Shown piece after piece: positions 9,061-18,514 of a DNA stretch of 64,000 bases (positions within the stretch are counted from its first letter, which is position 1; each line of letters starts with the position of its first letter). A model generated the notes under the pieces. The model searched no databases, was not told the origin of the DNA, and saw nothing but the letters and a program-made list of their open reading frames with translations. Where the stretch lies: assembly GCA_026702845.1 (NCBI GenBank), contig JADCLS010000003.1:335978-399977 (forward strand), written 5' to 3'. Made by a program: the position numbers and the translations under genes. Source of the DNA: Candidatus Heimdallarchaeota archaeon. Its GTDB lineage: Archaea > Asgardarchaeota > Heimdallarchaeia > Heimdallarchaeales > Kariarchaeaceae.

Positions 9061-10272
9061 ATGTCTCTATCAGATCAATTCATCTTACAGAATCGTCATT
9101 GGGAGAAACCATATCCAGTACCCAAATTTCGACGGCACTTATTTGAAAAACTTGATAGTAATCTTGCTCTCAACAAGATCATCACCCTGGTAGGTCCCCG
9201 AAGGGTAGGAAAAACCACCATGCTTCATCAGCTAATCAATAAACTGCTCCAACAGCAGGTACCAGCTGAGCATATTCTGTACTTTAGTCTGGATTTGTAT
9301 AGTCATTCACTGCTGGATGTGTATAATCAGTATACTTCCATGCTGTCACTGGAATATCGGGGGGAGTATTATCTTATATTTGATGAGATTCAGTATTTGG
9401 ACGACTGGGCATCGCATATTAAACTGCTGTATGATCATCTTCCAGAGTGTCATATCATTATCAGTGGATCATCTGCCTCTGATCTTCATCGAGGAAAGGA
9501 AAGCCTTGCGGGACGTGAGTATGAATTATTCCTGCCTCCAATGTCTTTTACCGAGTATCTGCAACTCAAAGGTGTCACCACCAAGATTGATACTATCCTC
9601 TGGCGAGAGTACTTATTATACATGGATCATCAGCTCCCTGAACTGATTACCAGTGGATTATCTCCCAGGGAATATGTGGTTCAACTGGTTCATAAAGTGA
9701 TTAACAATGATTTTGTGAGGTTACATAACATCCGTGATACAACTCCCATTACGAGCATCTTCAAAATCATATGCAATTCTCCAGGTGATGTCATTATCAA
9801 TTCAGATCTTGGGAATGAATTGGGACTTGATGCAAGAACTGTCCAGAGTTACCTAACATTCCTTGAGAAATCACTGCTGATCCGCAAGGTATACAATTAC
9901 AGTACCAGCCCTCGAAAGGTGGAGGCACGTCATAAACGCTACTATCCCTATTACACCACCCTCCATCTCTACACCTCCTCACTGAATCTGGATTTTGGTA
10001 AGAAAGTAGAGACTGAGGTGGCTTTTCAGGTGAATGCAGAGTATTTCTGGAGACAAAAAACCTCCGAGATTGATTTTATAATCGGCCCTCAATTGGATAT
10101 GGGTGTGGAGGTGAAGATGAGAAATACGATAAAAAATTCTCATATCCGGGCATTGTTGAATAGTAAGATCGCAAAGACGAAACTGGTGATAACCAAGCAG
10201 GATAGCATTATCTCCTTTGAAGGGGCAACTGCAGTTCCCCTGCATCAACTTGACAAGATTGCAATTAGTTAA
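9061..10272 (+). CDS. AAA-type ATPase with DUF4143 C-terminal domain
   Basis: The Walker A motif GPRRVGKT is at residues 45-52 and the Walker B motif LIFDEI is near residue 108. A sensor-like ISGSSASDL follows. The C-terminal half has the DUF4143 pattern: a winged-helix segment (LGLDARTVQSYLTFLEKSLL) and a nuclease-like EVKMRN region. Such proteins are widespread, often mobile and numerous in archaea; their biochemical role is unsettled. ATG 9061 is preceded by an adjacent TTG, and a TATA candidate supports the ATG. The tandem repeats at 8952-9017 may regulate it. Confidence 0.9.
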   Translation: MSLSDQFILQNRHWEKPYPVPKFRRHLFEKLDSNLALNKIITLVGPRRVGKTTMLHQLINKLLQQQVPAEHILYFSLDLYSHSLLDVYNQYTSMLSLEYRGEYYLIFDEIQYLDDWASHIKLLYDHLPECHIIISGSSASDLHRGKESLAGREYELFLPPMSFTEYLQLKGVTTKIDTILWREYLLYMDHQLPELITSGLSPREYVVQLVHKVINNDFVRLHNIRDTTPITSIFKIICNSPGDVIINSDLGNELGLDARTVQSYLTFLEKSLLIRKVYNYSTSPRKVEARHKRYYPYYTTLHLYTSSLNLDFGKKVETEVAFQVNAEYFWRQKTSEIDFIIGPQLDMGVEVKMRNTIKNSHIRALLNSKIAKTKLVITKQDSIISFEGATAVPLHQLDKIAIS

Positions 10273-10286
10273 TCATAACGACTCTA

Positions 10287-10583
10287 TTACTTAACTGGAT
10301 ACTGTTTTTCAATTTCAACTAATAGTATCTGTAATTTTTTGTTGATGATATCATCATGTTTCTTGATTTTGTAGAATATCCAGTATCCATAGGCCCCTGA
10401 ATAAGGGTTATGAATGCTGAAGTCAAACCCCTCGAATTTGAAGTCGATGTGCACCTCACCTGTGATGAAATCACTGAATGTATCTGTGATCTTAACAGTG
10501 GGTATCATCTTGAGTTGCTCAATCAACTCACCTGGAGTCAAAGCAACATCAATGGACATGAAATCCATCCACTTGCGCTTCAT
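10287..10583 (-). CDS. Small HNP-YWxxY family protein, copy 1
   Basis: It shares its plan with the genes at 17757 and 57820: M-[KQ]-x-[KY]-W/M at the start, a helix, then E-V-x-[IV]-x-F, then the signature [SF]-[IM/L]-HNP followed by Y-W-[IF]-[FY]-Y, and a C-terminal helix. The fold looks like a small alpha/beta sandwich. The frame extends upstream by 30 residues, but homology with the two paralogues and a TATA element at about 10604-10612 place the start at ATG 10583. No known family is recognised. Three copies in one window suggest lineage-specific expansion. Confidence 0.75.
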   Translation of the reverse strand: MKRKWMDFMSIDVALTPGELIEQLKMIPTVKITDTFSDFITGEVHIDFKFEGFDFSIHNPYSGAYGYWIFYKIKKHDDIINKKLQILLVEIEKQYPVK

Positions 10584-10665
10584 TGAATTCTGTTTAGGTG
10601 TGTGGATAATAAGTGATGCAACCGATGCATATACTGATGGATGATAATCAATAAAAAAATCAGAA

Positions 10666-11112
10666 TTACACAATCAAATTTTTGTCAATGATGTAACTTA
10701 CCAGTAACACCTTAACAACAATCAACAACAGAGAGAACACTAGCAACTTCATCACCAATTTTTTCTCTCTCTCTTCATGATCATATGATCGAGAAATACC
10801 GAAGAAAATCGCAGCCAGGGAGCTGATGATTCCCAACACGTAGACTACATAACCCCATCCGGTATACTGTACAAGATGAGTAAAGATGCTGAACAGAAGG
10901 ATGGTGGGAATTAGGTAGAAGTACACATCAGAGAAGCAGATATTCCATCCGATAACCTTGATGATGTACATAATGACCAGAGCTGAGAGAGGAAAAATGA
11001 TAAATGATAGGAAAAAGTAGAGTATGGAGTTGAGATCTTTCAGGTTTAGTTCCATCACCATATACATGGTGAAGAAAATATTGATGATACACACCACAAT
11101 CTGTTTGTTCAT
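10666..11112 (-). CDS. Four-helix membrane protein
   Basis: About 148 residues with four or five predicted membrane helices and a conserved-looking HEEREKK segment before the last helix. It resembles the adjacent gene at 11213-11684, which has EEREEVNK in the same place, so the two are tandem paralogues. Both are transcribed on the minus strand in the same direction as the small gene that follows. I chose ATG 11112, where the first hydrophobic helix begins; a longer start at 11127 is possible. No function can be assigned. Confidence 0.65.
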   Translation of the reverse strand: MNKQIVVCIINIFFTMYMVMELNLKDLNSILYFFLSFIIFPLSALVIMYIIKVIGWNICFSDVYFYLIPTILLFSIFTHLVQYTGWGYVVYVLGIISSLAAIFFGISRSYDHEEREKKLVMKLLVFSLLLIVVKVLLVSYIIDKNLIV

Positions 11113-11212
11113 ACTTATCAGTACCAATAACTAATGTATGGTGTGTGATAAAAGTTTCCCCAACAGAATAGGGTCATTTCTCATAATAATATCACTATGT
11201 ATATTCAGATGA

Positions 11213-11684
11213 TTAGAGCATGACCATCCCTGGCCCGATGAAAAATAATAGCCAAAGCAAAAACCCACTGACCCAAAGAACTATACCAGCCACCATCATT
11301 TTTAGTACTTCCAAGATTTTGTTCACCTCTTCTCGTTCTTCCGATCTGATCAGACTAAGAACTACAGCGAATATGATGACTATAATCAGTATAATTCCTA
11401 GTATCAAAGCTGCATCCAATGAGTATGGCCTAACAATGATGAAGAGTATGAACAACAATTGACTCGGAATCACATACAGATAAGATTCAACACGATCAAG
11501 TGATTTGTTGAACAATGCATTGCATGCTCTATAGAACAGAGCCAGAAAAGGAAAAAAAGTGACTGATGCAATGATTAACATGATCAATACTGTATTAAAT
11601 TCAACAGTGTTGCGAAATATTCCCCATATCATAAAACTATCAAATGCAATATTACTCACAATTGGAATAGTATTTTTTTTCCAT
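11213..11684 (-). pseudogene. Four-helix membrane protein with apparent A8 frameshift
   Basis: This is a paralogue of the preceding membrane gene: four helices and the EEREEVNK motif before the last one. The only well-placed start is ATG 11684, which has a TATA box 26 bases upstream but lies in another frame. Eight consecutive A (minus strand, 11673-11680) separate it from the main frame. Removing one A gives M-E-K-N-T-I-P-I-V, a natural N-terminus of the right length (about 157 residues). It is either a real frameshift or a homopolymer sequencing error. The long upstream extension of the open frame is probably not coding. Confidence 0.6.
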
Positions 11685-12230
11685 GGGTTCTTTGCTTGGT
11701 GGAGAGATAAAAATCCCTTTGCACAAAGGAATGAATTCTGATCACGATTGGGTATTGATGATCTTTTGTTCGCGTATATATTTTTGCGTATAACTACAAA
11801 GTGCCAATTGTGCTCAAATTGCCATATAGGGTGGGTTTTACAACAGTTCAACCATGGTTTCTCTCAAGGTAATGCGCAAATATCGGGATGCATCTATGTC
11901 GAAAAAATACAACTCTCTAGATTATTAGATACTTATCTAGATATACGAGAAAGTAGATGCTCTAGCCAGATAGATTTCATTCCATATGGCCTATCGAATA
12001 GGTGATGATGAGTGGCAGATGATCATTAATGTTTACCGGAGAAAAAATTGATATTGATATCATGAGATATCAAGGGAGCACTAGTAAAGATATCTTTGCA
12101 AAGTTTTGTCATTAAATGTTACTCCTGTTGAAGATATCATAATAGCCTATCAACTTCATTTCATATGATAGATATGATAGGCAAAAAAAATGAATCCAGG
12201 TTGACACAAGAAAGTCGTCAGCCCACTGGG
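11685..12230. other. Intergenic stretch without a convincing gene
   Basis: Apart from the TATA box at its left end I see no gene. A plus-strand frame at 11748-12005 looks like chance. Confidence 0.4.
11706..11714 (-). promoter_or_regulatory. TATA box upstream of ATG 11684
   Basis: On the minus strand atttttatc is centred 26 bases before ATG 11684. It marks this ATG as the true start although the following frame is broken. Confidence 0.5.
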
Positions 12231-12389
12231 TCATTTGGGTGGTATAAGCAGTGAATCAGCAGGTGTATATCGCAACAGGGTGTAATTCCATAATTTTTCC
12301 ATTTCATCAGATGTAAGTCCATCAACTTCTGAAAAGATCAGGTATTTCAATTGATCCTGCAACTTTGGCGTATAGTTATTTTGGTTAAA
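12231..12389 (-). pseudogene. Short coding remnant at the edge of the AT-rich desert
   Basis: The minus strand encodes about 50 residues, including KYLIFSEVDGLTSDEMEKLW and ending LLIPPK-stop. The residue use is protein-like and the composition matches normal genes rather than the neighbouring desert. There is no ATG, and a stop codon lies just upstream of 12389. It is best read as the C-terminal remnant of a gene lost or interrupted when the AT-rich segment formed. The parent family is not recognised. Confidence 0.4.
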
Positions 12390-12637
12390 TTATCGGGAAT
12401 AATGATTACTAGAGGATTCCAAAAACAAAATTTACTGCATGTGATTTGATTACATATGCAATTTTTGACATACATTGATCATTTACTATCCTACCCTAGA
12501 TAAATAACAAATTTTCTAGATTAATGGGTTATCATTTCAAATAGGAAAAAACAGATGATTTTGTACTAGGTGAATTTATGCTGATAACACCTCCCAAAGG
12601 TAATATATGTGGACAAATGAAATAACCCGATTAAAAA

Positions 12638-12654
12638 TCGTTATCCCTTAACGA
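12638..12654 (+). repeat. Desert-boundary motif, copy 1
   Basis: TCGTTATCCCTTAACGA, with inverted CGTTA/TAACG ends. It lies near the left side of desert 1. Confidence 0.6.
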
Positions 12655-13196
12655 AATTCACCTATGGTAGAAGATGTTATTGAGGCTTCTACCGTTCATA
12701 TTTGATGGGTGGGTAGATTGCAAGTGACACCATCCTCGAATACCTGAATATTTTAACATCTCAGCAGGTGCGCAGAATCATAGTTATCGATAATAAAATC
12801 TAGTTGAATCACCTGGTACTGAATCTACTAGGGACAATTGAAAAAAATGGATCCAGTTTTTTTTGTTGATCATTTTTGACATTTTGATTCAAAAACGATA
12901 GTAAATCGTTTCCTGATGATTTTTAGTGAAAATTCAATTTGGTTATATTGATGAATATCGACGAATATACCGCAAAGAATAGTAAATATATATCTATAAT
13001 AATAAATGATATTATAATTTATTATTATTATAATCTAATATTACATATAATATGTTTCTAATTAAAATATTCTATAATTATTTATTTTAGTAAATTTCCA
13101 AAATTTCACTAAATCAAATTAAAATATAAAAAAAACTCTTAAAGAGCAAATAAAATACGAGAATACACTCATTTTTAAATAAAGTGATATAACGTT

Positions 13197-13327
13197 GGTT
13201 AGGACTCGTATCAGTGGTACTAGATGTAATTCGCTAAATATTAGTTGACATTCAAATATTTATTAATCAAATGGATTTACAACAAAATATTAAACACTGT
13301 AAATTTATATATTTCAGGCTATTTTAT
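13197..13327 (+). repeat. 131-bp conserved block, desert 1 copy
   Basis: It aligns without gaps to 29358-29488. Identical segments at identical offsets are GGTTAGGACT (offset 0), AGTGGTA (16), TCAAATATTTATT (55) and CTATTTTAT (122). The bases between are diverged. This conserved spacing suggests common descent, perhaps with functional constraint. Confidence 0.75.
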
Positions 13328-13559
13328 AATGAAAATCATATTATAAATCATTATTAGTTTAATATTAAATATACTAAAATAATAACTAATGTTTTATCGG
13401 ATTTAACTCGTATAATTTTAAATTTGATATAATGTTTTATCAATCATTTATGGTATGAAGTCGAAAAACTCAAGTCATTTATATAATTCGAAATTAGAAT
13501 TATTATCTATAAATCTATGAATTAATAGATTATTTCATAATTTTAATATTATTTTGATC

Positions 13560-13581
13560 ATATATCGAAATTTCGATATAT
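13560..13581. repeat. 22-bp perfect palindrome
   Basis: Centred on CGAAATTTCG, with ATATAT arms, inside desert 1. It could bind a dimeric protein or extrude a cruciform. Confidence 0.7.
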
Positions 13582-14134
13582 TTTTACACTTAATGGCGTG
13601 ATCTATAATATCTTCAAAGTAAAATAATCATTTGTATATAACATATAACAAGTATTAATTTAACTTATCAATCATAATTATTTTTTATTTATAACCATTA
13701 ATTTATTGAATATTTGTAAGATGAAATAATATTCTGATCACTTAGTTGAACCAATGCTCATCTAATTAGCTGATATTCATTTGATTAACATTTTTTAATT
13801 AATTCAAAATATTAAATGTACTAATTATTATATTAATAAATTTTATTATCATTATTTTCATTCACTATTTCATTGGTGTTTTATACATATGAATTTTATG
13901 GATGATATTAAAAATGATACAAACACAATAATTTTAATCATATGTATGTATATGTACTATATATAACCACATTAACATATAAATACACATTATTTTTGGT
14001 TAGAATACATATGTGTATTTAACATATGTATATTTTATCTAGTTAATCATCTAGAATAATAATACACATATGTATATAACATACAGATATTCTTTTTTTC
14101 AATTATCTTACAAAATCTTCATTTATTCCTCATT

Positions 14135-14151
14135 TCGCTACCCCTTAACGA
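14135..14151 (+). repeat. Desert-boundary motif, copy 2
   Basis: TCGCTACCCCTTAACGA, in the same orientation as copy 1. It ends six bases before the start of the HAD-like gene, so it may also be a regulatory site. Confidence 0.6.
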
Positions 14152-14157
14152 TTTTTC

Positions 14158-14880
14158 ATGGATTATCACATTTTTTTTGATGATGGAGGGGTTTTGAATA
14201 ATAACCAACAACGGGGCCTGAAATGGCAAAATTTGATAGGTGAATTTTTTCAATCTAAATATGGAGGATCTCTGGAGGATTGGGGCCAAGCAAATGTGAA
14301 GGCAATGATGCATGAGATCAGTACCTATCAATCACTCGAACCTGATACTCCTTTTGATCCCAACCATCAACTCTTTGCCGATTGGATACTTGATATGTTT
14401 GATGCCATGCATATTCCATTAGATGAAGATCCATTTGTTATGCGTCAGAAAACAATAGAGTATATTATTCCAAAAGCACATGCACCTTTTCCTGGTATCA
14501 TCGAAGCAGTGAAAACATTGGCACCTCATTTTACTCTGCATACTGCATCGAATGAACGATCAGAAGAATTGGAGTTGTATCTACAAGGTATGGGAATCCG
14601 GAATTGCTTTGACAAATCTTATGGCCCTGACTTGGTTGGCTTATTCATTAAGCGATCTCCCATGCATTACCAGAGAATATTTGACCAACTGGCCATTCAT
14701 CCATCACAAGCTATCATTATTGATGATACCCCTCAAATCATTGATATAATTGAGAAAGTTGGAGCCACTCCCATTCAATCACTTTTCCCACGTACACATC
14801 AAGCAAGTACAACACACGCATTTGAAACTGCTGAGGAATTACTGGATTGCATTCGTAACATCACTGGTTATGATCTATAA
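14158..14880 (+). CDS. HAD-superfamily protein lacking the second motif-I Asp
   Basis: A haloacid-dehalogenase-like fold: motif I FFDDGGVL (residues 6-13), motif II HTASNE, motif III Lys in FIKRSP, motif IV IIIDDTP. The helical cap lies between motifs I and II. In HAD phosphatases motif I is D-x-D; here the second Asp is Gly (D8-D9-G10), so ordinary phosphatase chemistry is doubtful, although the nucleophile and motif IV are intact. It may be a dehalogenase-like, altered or non-catalytic member. The gene begins at the right edge of the AT-rich desert, and no clear TATA box is seen at the usual distance. Confidence 0.85.
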   Translation: MDYHIFFDDGGVLNNNQQRGLKWQNLIGEFFQSKYGGSLEDWGQANVKAMMHEISTYQSLEPDTPFDPNHQLFADWILDMFDAMHIPLDEDPFVMRQKTIEYIIPKAHAPFPGIIEAVKTLAPHFTLHTASNERSEELELYLQGMGIRNCFDKSYGPDLVGLFIKRSPMHYQRIFDQLAIHPSQAIIIDDTPQIIDIIEKVGATPIQSLFPRTHQASTTHAFETAEELLDCIRNITGYDL

Positions 14881-15052
14881 ATAAAAAGACATATCTTGAG
14901 ATGTTCCGATAATCAGACTATCATGGCTAGAAATTAGTCCGTTCTTTTATTATCGAGTTACACTTATCGTACAGAGGACTTATATATTTGAGCAAATATA
15001 CTATATTAACTATATTAACTATCGCTCCTGATAGTTATATTTGGTGATTACA

Positions 15053-16129
15053 ATGACTGAAATGTCTGATATCAAATTAAGTTCACAATTCATTAGGCTA
15101 GCTGAGCTCATGGTCGGTAGAATCTCGACTGTTGAGTTCAGTCCAATAGAGGCAAAACTGCTCTTCAATCTCACAGCTCATCCTGAGGAGATATCCAATT
15201 TTCATTGGGATCTCAAAGGGAATTATGTCAAGGGCCATATCAAAGAGCAGGTATTTGTCTATCCTCCAAAGTTTATGACTCAGGATTATCTATCTGGAAA
15301 AACTTGGCATCCACATGCAATGACTGCAGCTATCCTGCAGCATATTGAATCAAAATTGGGATCGGTACAGATGCAGAAAAAAATGCAACAGATCCTGTTT
15401 GATGAGTTTGAGCATCTTACCATGGTACAGGCCAAGGCTCTTATCAAGAGAAATCTCGATATTGACCTGACATCACTGGAGAAAAATGAGATGACCATGC
15501 TCAGAAGGACGATGGAATCCTATGAGAAGATGATCACAGCCCTTGGTACTTCCATGCATAAGCAGAGAATCGGAGAGGTAATCCTTGATTCGCCCGGTCC
15601 AGCCATGGAAGTGGATGAGTATCTCAATCATCACACTGATGCCCTGCATTTCAAGTGTTGGGAGTGTAATATGGTCCAATCCTTCCCTGATACCAAGTCT
15701 CCCATGATGATCCCCATGCACCATAATCTCCCTATGTCGCTGAATATTGTTCCTATGGACCTTCCTGTATCCGGAAAGGAGTTGTTGGAGACTAAGTTGG
15801 AGCTAGACGAGGCAGTGAAAAAGGGAATGGAGCGTCTGGAGCCGGTGAAATCTAAGATTTTATCCAAGGCACCCATTGATCTCAGCAATTATCTGCAGGC
15901 TCATAGTCCTGATCTCTCTTCTCGCAAGGTGATGATGCATGATCTGAAGTATTACTGCCCTGATTGCGATGAATATTCTGATATTCCTACTGATCTCAAG
16001 CGAGATTTGTTGATGAGTTATCCCAGTGAGTTACCCAAGCACAAGGGTAAGGATCTACAAATAAGAATCGTCACCATCAGTGATGATGGAGTGTTACAAC
16101 CGGATTATAAATTATCCACTTCTTCATAA
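15053..16129 (+). CDS. Conserved protein with two zinc-knuckle motifs
   Basis: About 359 residues without signal peptide or membrane helix. A helical N-terminal half includes HWDLKGNYVKGHI and a long charged helix. CWEC appears near residue 205 and CPDC near residue 310, which could together form a split zinc ribbon. The family is not recognised. ATG 15053 and ATG 15062 are both possible; the second sits 26 bases after a TATA-like tagttatat. Composition matches the neighbours. It precedes another unknown gene in the same direction, with a separate promoter. Confidence 0.65.
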   Translation: MTEMSDIKLSSQFIRLAELMVGRISTVEFSPIEAKLLFNLTAHPEEISNFHWDLKGNYVKGHIKEQVFVYPPKFMTQDYLSGKTWHPHAMTAAILQHIESKLGSVQMQKKMQQILFDEFEHLTMVQAKALIKRNLDIDLTSLEKNEMTMLRRTMESYEKMITALGTSMHKQRIGEVILDSPGPAMEVDEYLNHHTDALHFKCWECNMVQSFPDTKSPMMIPMHHNLPMSLNIVPMDLPVSGKELLETKLELDEAVKKGMERLEPVKSKILSKAPIDLSNYLQAHSPDLSSRKVMMHDLKYYCPDCDEYSDIPTDLKRDLLMSYPSELPKHKGKDLQIRIVTISDDGVLQPDYKLSTSS

Positions 16130-16219
16130 ATACCATCTTTGACCCAATCACACAAATCATGAAATTTTTCATTATACTCGCTATATCTTTATGTAACACT
16201 TGCTACAATTGACTTGCAC

Positions 16220-17680
16220 ATGACTAGTCAGATCAGCTCACTTAATCGGCACATGTACAATCTATTTGCTGATATAGAGGATGTTATCAATAAATCCACA
16301 GAAGAATTTTGGGAGATCATGGCCCATGAGAATTACCATTTACCCTTCACCGAATCCCCCAAGATGATTATGTATCATCTCATCAAGGTTATTCCAGCAG
16401 CAGGATATCTAGATTTTCCTGAACTGGTTACCTCTTTGAAGATGAAGGAGTTTATCTGGACCAAGGATACAACTATGACCATACCCTATCTTCTAGAACA
16501 GATGCAGCTTATCAAGGAGGCATACATTCAGAAATATGCATCATTGAGTGATGAAGCATTGATGAAAGATGATACTCTTGATCGGATAGTCAAGACACTG
16601 GTTCATTCACGTAATCACCTGGGACAGTATGCCATGCAGCTGAGACAATCAGATCTGGGAAATATGCATTACTACTCATATGAACTCACGCAACAGATGA
16701 GCTTAGATCAGACTGCCAAGAAGCAACTACAGGGATTTTTGCCTCATGGTGGTCGTGGTTCCTACATGTGGACATCTGGTGCTGAGGTATTGATCAGTGC
16801 GGCAAATTATTATGGCTATACTTATCCTCGTTGCTTGATTTATGCTGTATCTGGCTATGCTTTTCTACTCAATATCAATGATGGTCTCTGTGCCAGTGGT
16901 CCATATGTATTTCACTGGCCTCAGGGCTGGAAACACCTTGAAGTTCTGGGTATGAAGGTGGAGGAAATAGGCAGGATCACCAAGGATACGCCTCAGGAAC
17001 AACGAGAAGAGATAGTGGCCTCAGTTAAACAGTATCTAGATCAGGATATGGTGGTGGTGGCCGCCAATCTTGATCATCAGGCAATAGTTGCATATAATGA
17101 TGATTCTTTCTCTCTTGTACCGGGATACAAGGGTAGTAAGCCAATGCCACCCAAGATTAATTACTTCACCTGGGAGGAGTATGGAGAAGAGTTGATGCCA
17201 TTGTTCTATGTCATCAAGAAAACATCTCCTAAAAAGCCCAAGGAGATGGTTCTGGAGGCATTGAAGGTGGGTATGGAGCTATTCAGACATCCCGAGCGAT
17301 GGGCTGGTAGGGAATACCGGCAGGGACCCACTGATGTATCGGTGAGTAGGGTGGGTATCAAGGGTTATGAACATTGGATCAAAGCATTGCAGGATGATAG
17401 AATGGAGGATCACTGGGGAATGACCTTCAATCCCCTGGTGTGGTCAGAATGTAGGTGGATGGCTCATCGGTTCATGCAGAAAATGCAACAGATGGTGGGT
17501 CCACAAGTAGCTGCAGAAGAGCTATCACAGCTCTATCTCACCATCAGTGTTAATATGCTGGATCTGATTGGTATGGATCGTGAGGAATCAATATCTTGGG
17601 TTCGTGAGTTACAGAAGATGGAGATGCAGGCAGAGGAATTGCTGGAACAGGCTTTCTTTCCACTCACAGATGGATTGTAG
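16220..17680 (+). CDS. DinB-like domain fused to a C39-like domain (tentative)
   Basis: The N-terminal half is helical and ends in HSRNHLGQYAMQLR near residue 137, like the metal-binding C-terminal helix of DinB/YfiT four-helix proteins. The second half has CASGPYVFHWPQGW, then a helix and DMVVVAANLDHQAIVAY, resembling the His-containing strand of C39/BtrH-like papain folds. A helical tail follows. No signal peptide is present. A TATA-like tttatgtaa about 28 bases before ATG 16220 favours that start over TTG 16214. The fusion is inferred from motifs; the catalytic state and the substrate are unknown. Confidence 0.6.
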   Translation: MTSQISSLNRHMYNLFADIEDVINKSTEEFWEIMAHENYHLPFTESPKMIMYHLIKVIPAAGYLDFPELVTSLKMKEFIWTKDTTMTIPYLLEQMQLIKEAYIQKYASLSDEALMKDDTLDRIVKTLVHSRNHLGQYAMQLRQSDLGNMHYYSYELTQQMSLDQTAKKQLQGFLPHGGRGSYMWTSGAEVLISAANYYGYTYPRCLIYAVSGYAFLLNINDGLCASGPYVFHWPQGWKHLEVLGMKVEEIGRITKDTPQEQREEIVASVKQYLDQDMVVVAANLDHQAIVAYNDDSFSLVPGYKGSKPMPPKINYFTWEEYGEELMPLFYVIKKTSPKKPKEMVLEALKVGMELFRHPERWAGREYRQGPTDVSVSRVGIKGYEHWIKALQDDRMEDHWGMTFNPLVWSECRWMAHRFMQKMQQMVGPQVAAEELSQLYLTISVNMLDLIGMDREESISWVRELQKMEMQAEELLEQAFFPLTDGL

Positions 17681-17756
17681 ATGCCTTCTCCCTGTAAAAT
17701 TTCCCTAGTTCCTCCCTTAGGAATAGTTTTTTATGCCTTACCTGCTCATTTAAGCT

Positions 17757-18026
17757 ATGCAGAAATGGATGAAATTCCATATTTTGGGTTCTACAAAGTC
17801 TCCTGTGCAGCTTGTAGAGGGCCTGAAAGGCATTGATGGTATTGAGCTCATTGACGTTCTGGTGGATGAGGATCAAGTATATGTGGAATTCAGCTATCGG
17901 CAACATCTATTTTCCATGCATAATCCCGATAATGCTAGTGCTGGATACTGGTTTTACTATGTTATCAAGCGTTCTTCTCAGCAGATTAATGATGAGTTAC
18001 GTCTTCTGATCAATCAGATTGCATAA
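17757..18026 (+). CDS. Small HNP-YWxxY family protein, copy 2
   Basis: At 89 residues this is the shortest family member and defines the core: MQKWMKFHI at the start, QVYVEF in the middle, SMHNP then YWFYYVIK, and a C-terminal helix. Related genes are at 10287 and 57820. A TATA candidate lies 26 bases before the ATG. It is probably cytosolic and of unknown function. Confidence 0.75.
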   Translation: MQKWMKFHILGSTKSPVQLVEGLKGIDGIELIDVLVDEDQVYVEFSYRQHLFSMHNPDNASAGYWFYYVIKRSSQQINDELRLLINQIA

Positions 18027-18068
18027 AAAAAAGAAATAAAGGTCCTCCCCCGAGGTATTAGATTGAAT

Positions 18069-18317
18069 TTAGGCTGTACAGTCGCCAGTACCGCTTCCGT
18101 GCATGCCTCCAACACCAGAGCCATCGCGTGCCTGTGTTTGATCACCAATACCTGTTCCATCCATGTCTCCATGGTGATTTCCATGGGTAAATGCGCCAGA
18201 TCCATCCTGAGGACAATCAGTTACATCAGTAACATCATCATCAGCACCCACCATGGTGATTCCATATATTGCCAAGCTGGCCAGCATTACAAATCCAAAA
18301 AGTTTCATCGTGTTCAT
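18069..18317 (-). CDS. Small secreted Gly/Asp/His-rich protein
   Basis: From ATG 18317 a signal peptide of about 25 residues ends near MVGA. The mature part is about 57 residues, acidic and glycine-rich, with HGNHHGDMDG, DGSG and MHGSGTG repeats and two cysteines (DCPQ near the start, GDCTA at the end) that could form a disulfide. The His/Asp content suggests metal binding, but this is a guess. Unlike most genes here the start has a clear Shine-Dalgarno-like AAAGGAG about 9 bases upstream rather than a TATA box at -26. Confidence 0.65.
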   Translation of the reverse strand: MNTMKLFGFVMLASLAIYGITMVGADDDVTDVTDCPQDGSGAFTHGNHHGDMDGTGIGDQTQARDGSGVGGMHGSGTGDCTA

Positions 18318-18514
18318 GTTTTGCAACTCCTTTGACGAGTGTTCTCGCCAAATAATCCTTGGGTATGATTATTTAAAGTCATTGAGTTAAAATGGCCTCG
18401 AAAACAGCTCAAATCCATTCAAATGCACAATATATAATTATAAATTAAACAATAAATCCCTTCTTGTGATTTGCCTAACATCCGCACATTACTGTTTTCT
18501 ATCTTCTTGCGATC

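Larger units (their letters stand above)
12390..14134. other. AT-rich gene desert 1
   Basis: About 1.7 kb dominated by A and T, with no coding frame of useful length on either strand. It contains the motif at 12638-12654, the conserved block at 13197-13327, a 22-bp palindrome at 13560-13581 and many ATATGTATGTA-like steps, and it ends at a second motif copy just before the gene at 14158. It is related to desert 2 at 28860-30610. It may be an origin-like, centromere-like or non-coding RNA locus, or a degenerate element. Confidence 0.75.

Noticed and set aside
11763..11851. Faint resemblance of the upstream extension (EHNWHFVVIRKN) to IS200-type transposase N-termini
   Set aside because: Too short, no catalytic Tyr and no ends of an insertion sequence were seen.
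11748..12005. 85-residue plus-strand frame
   Set aside because: Low-quality composition and no start signal; it overlaps the promoter region of the minus-strand gene.
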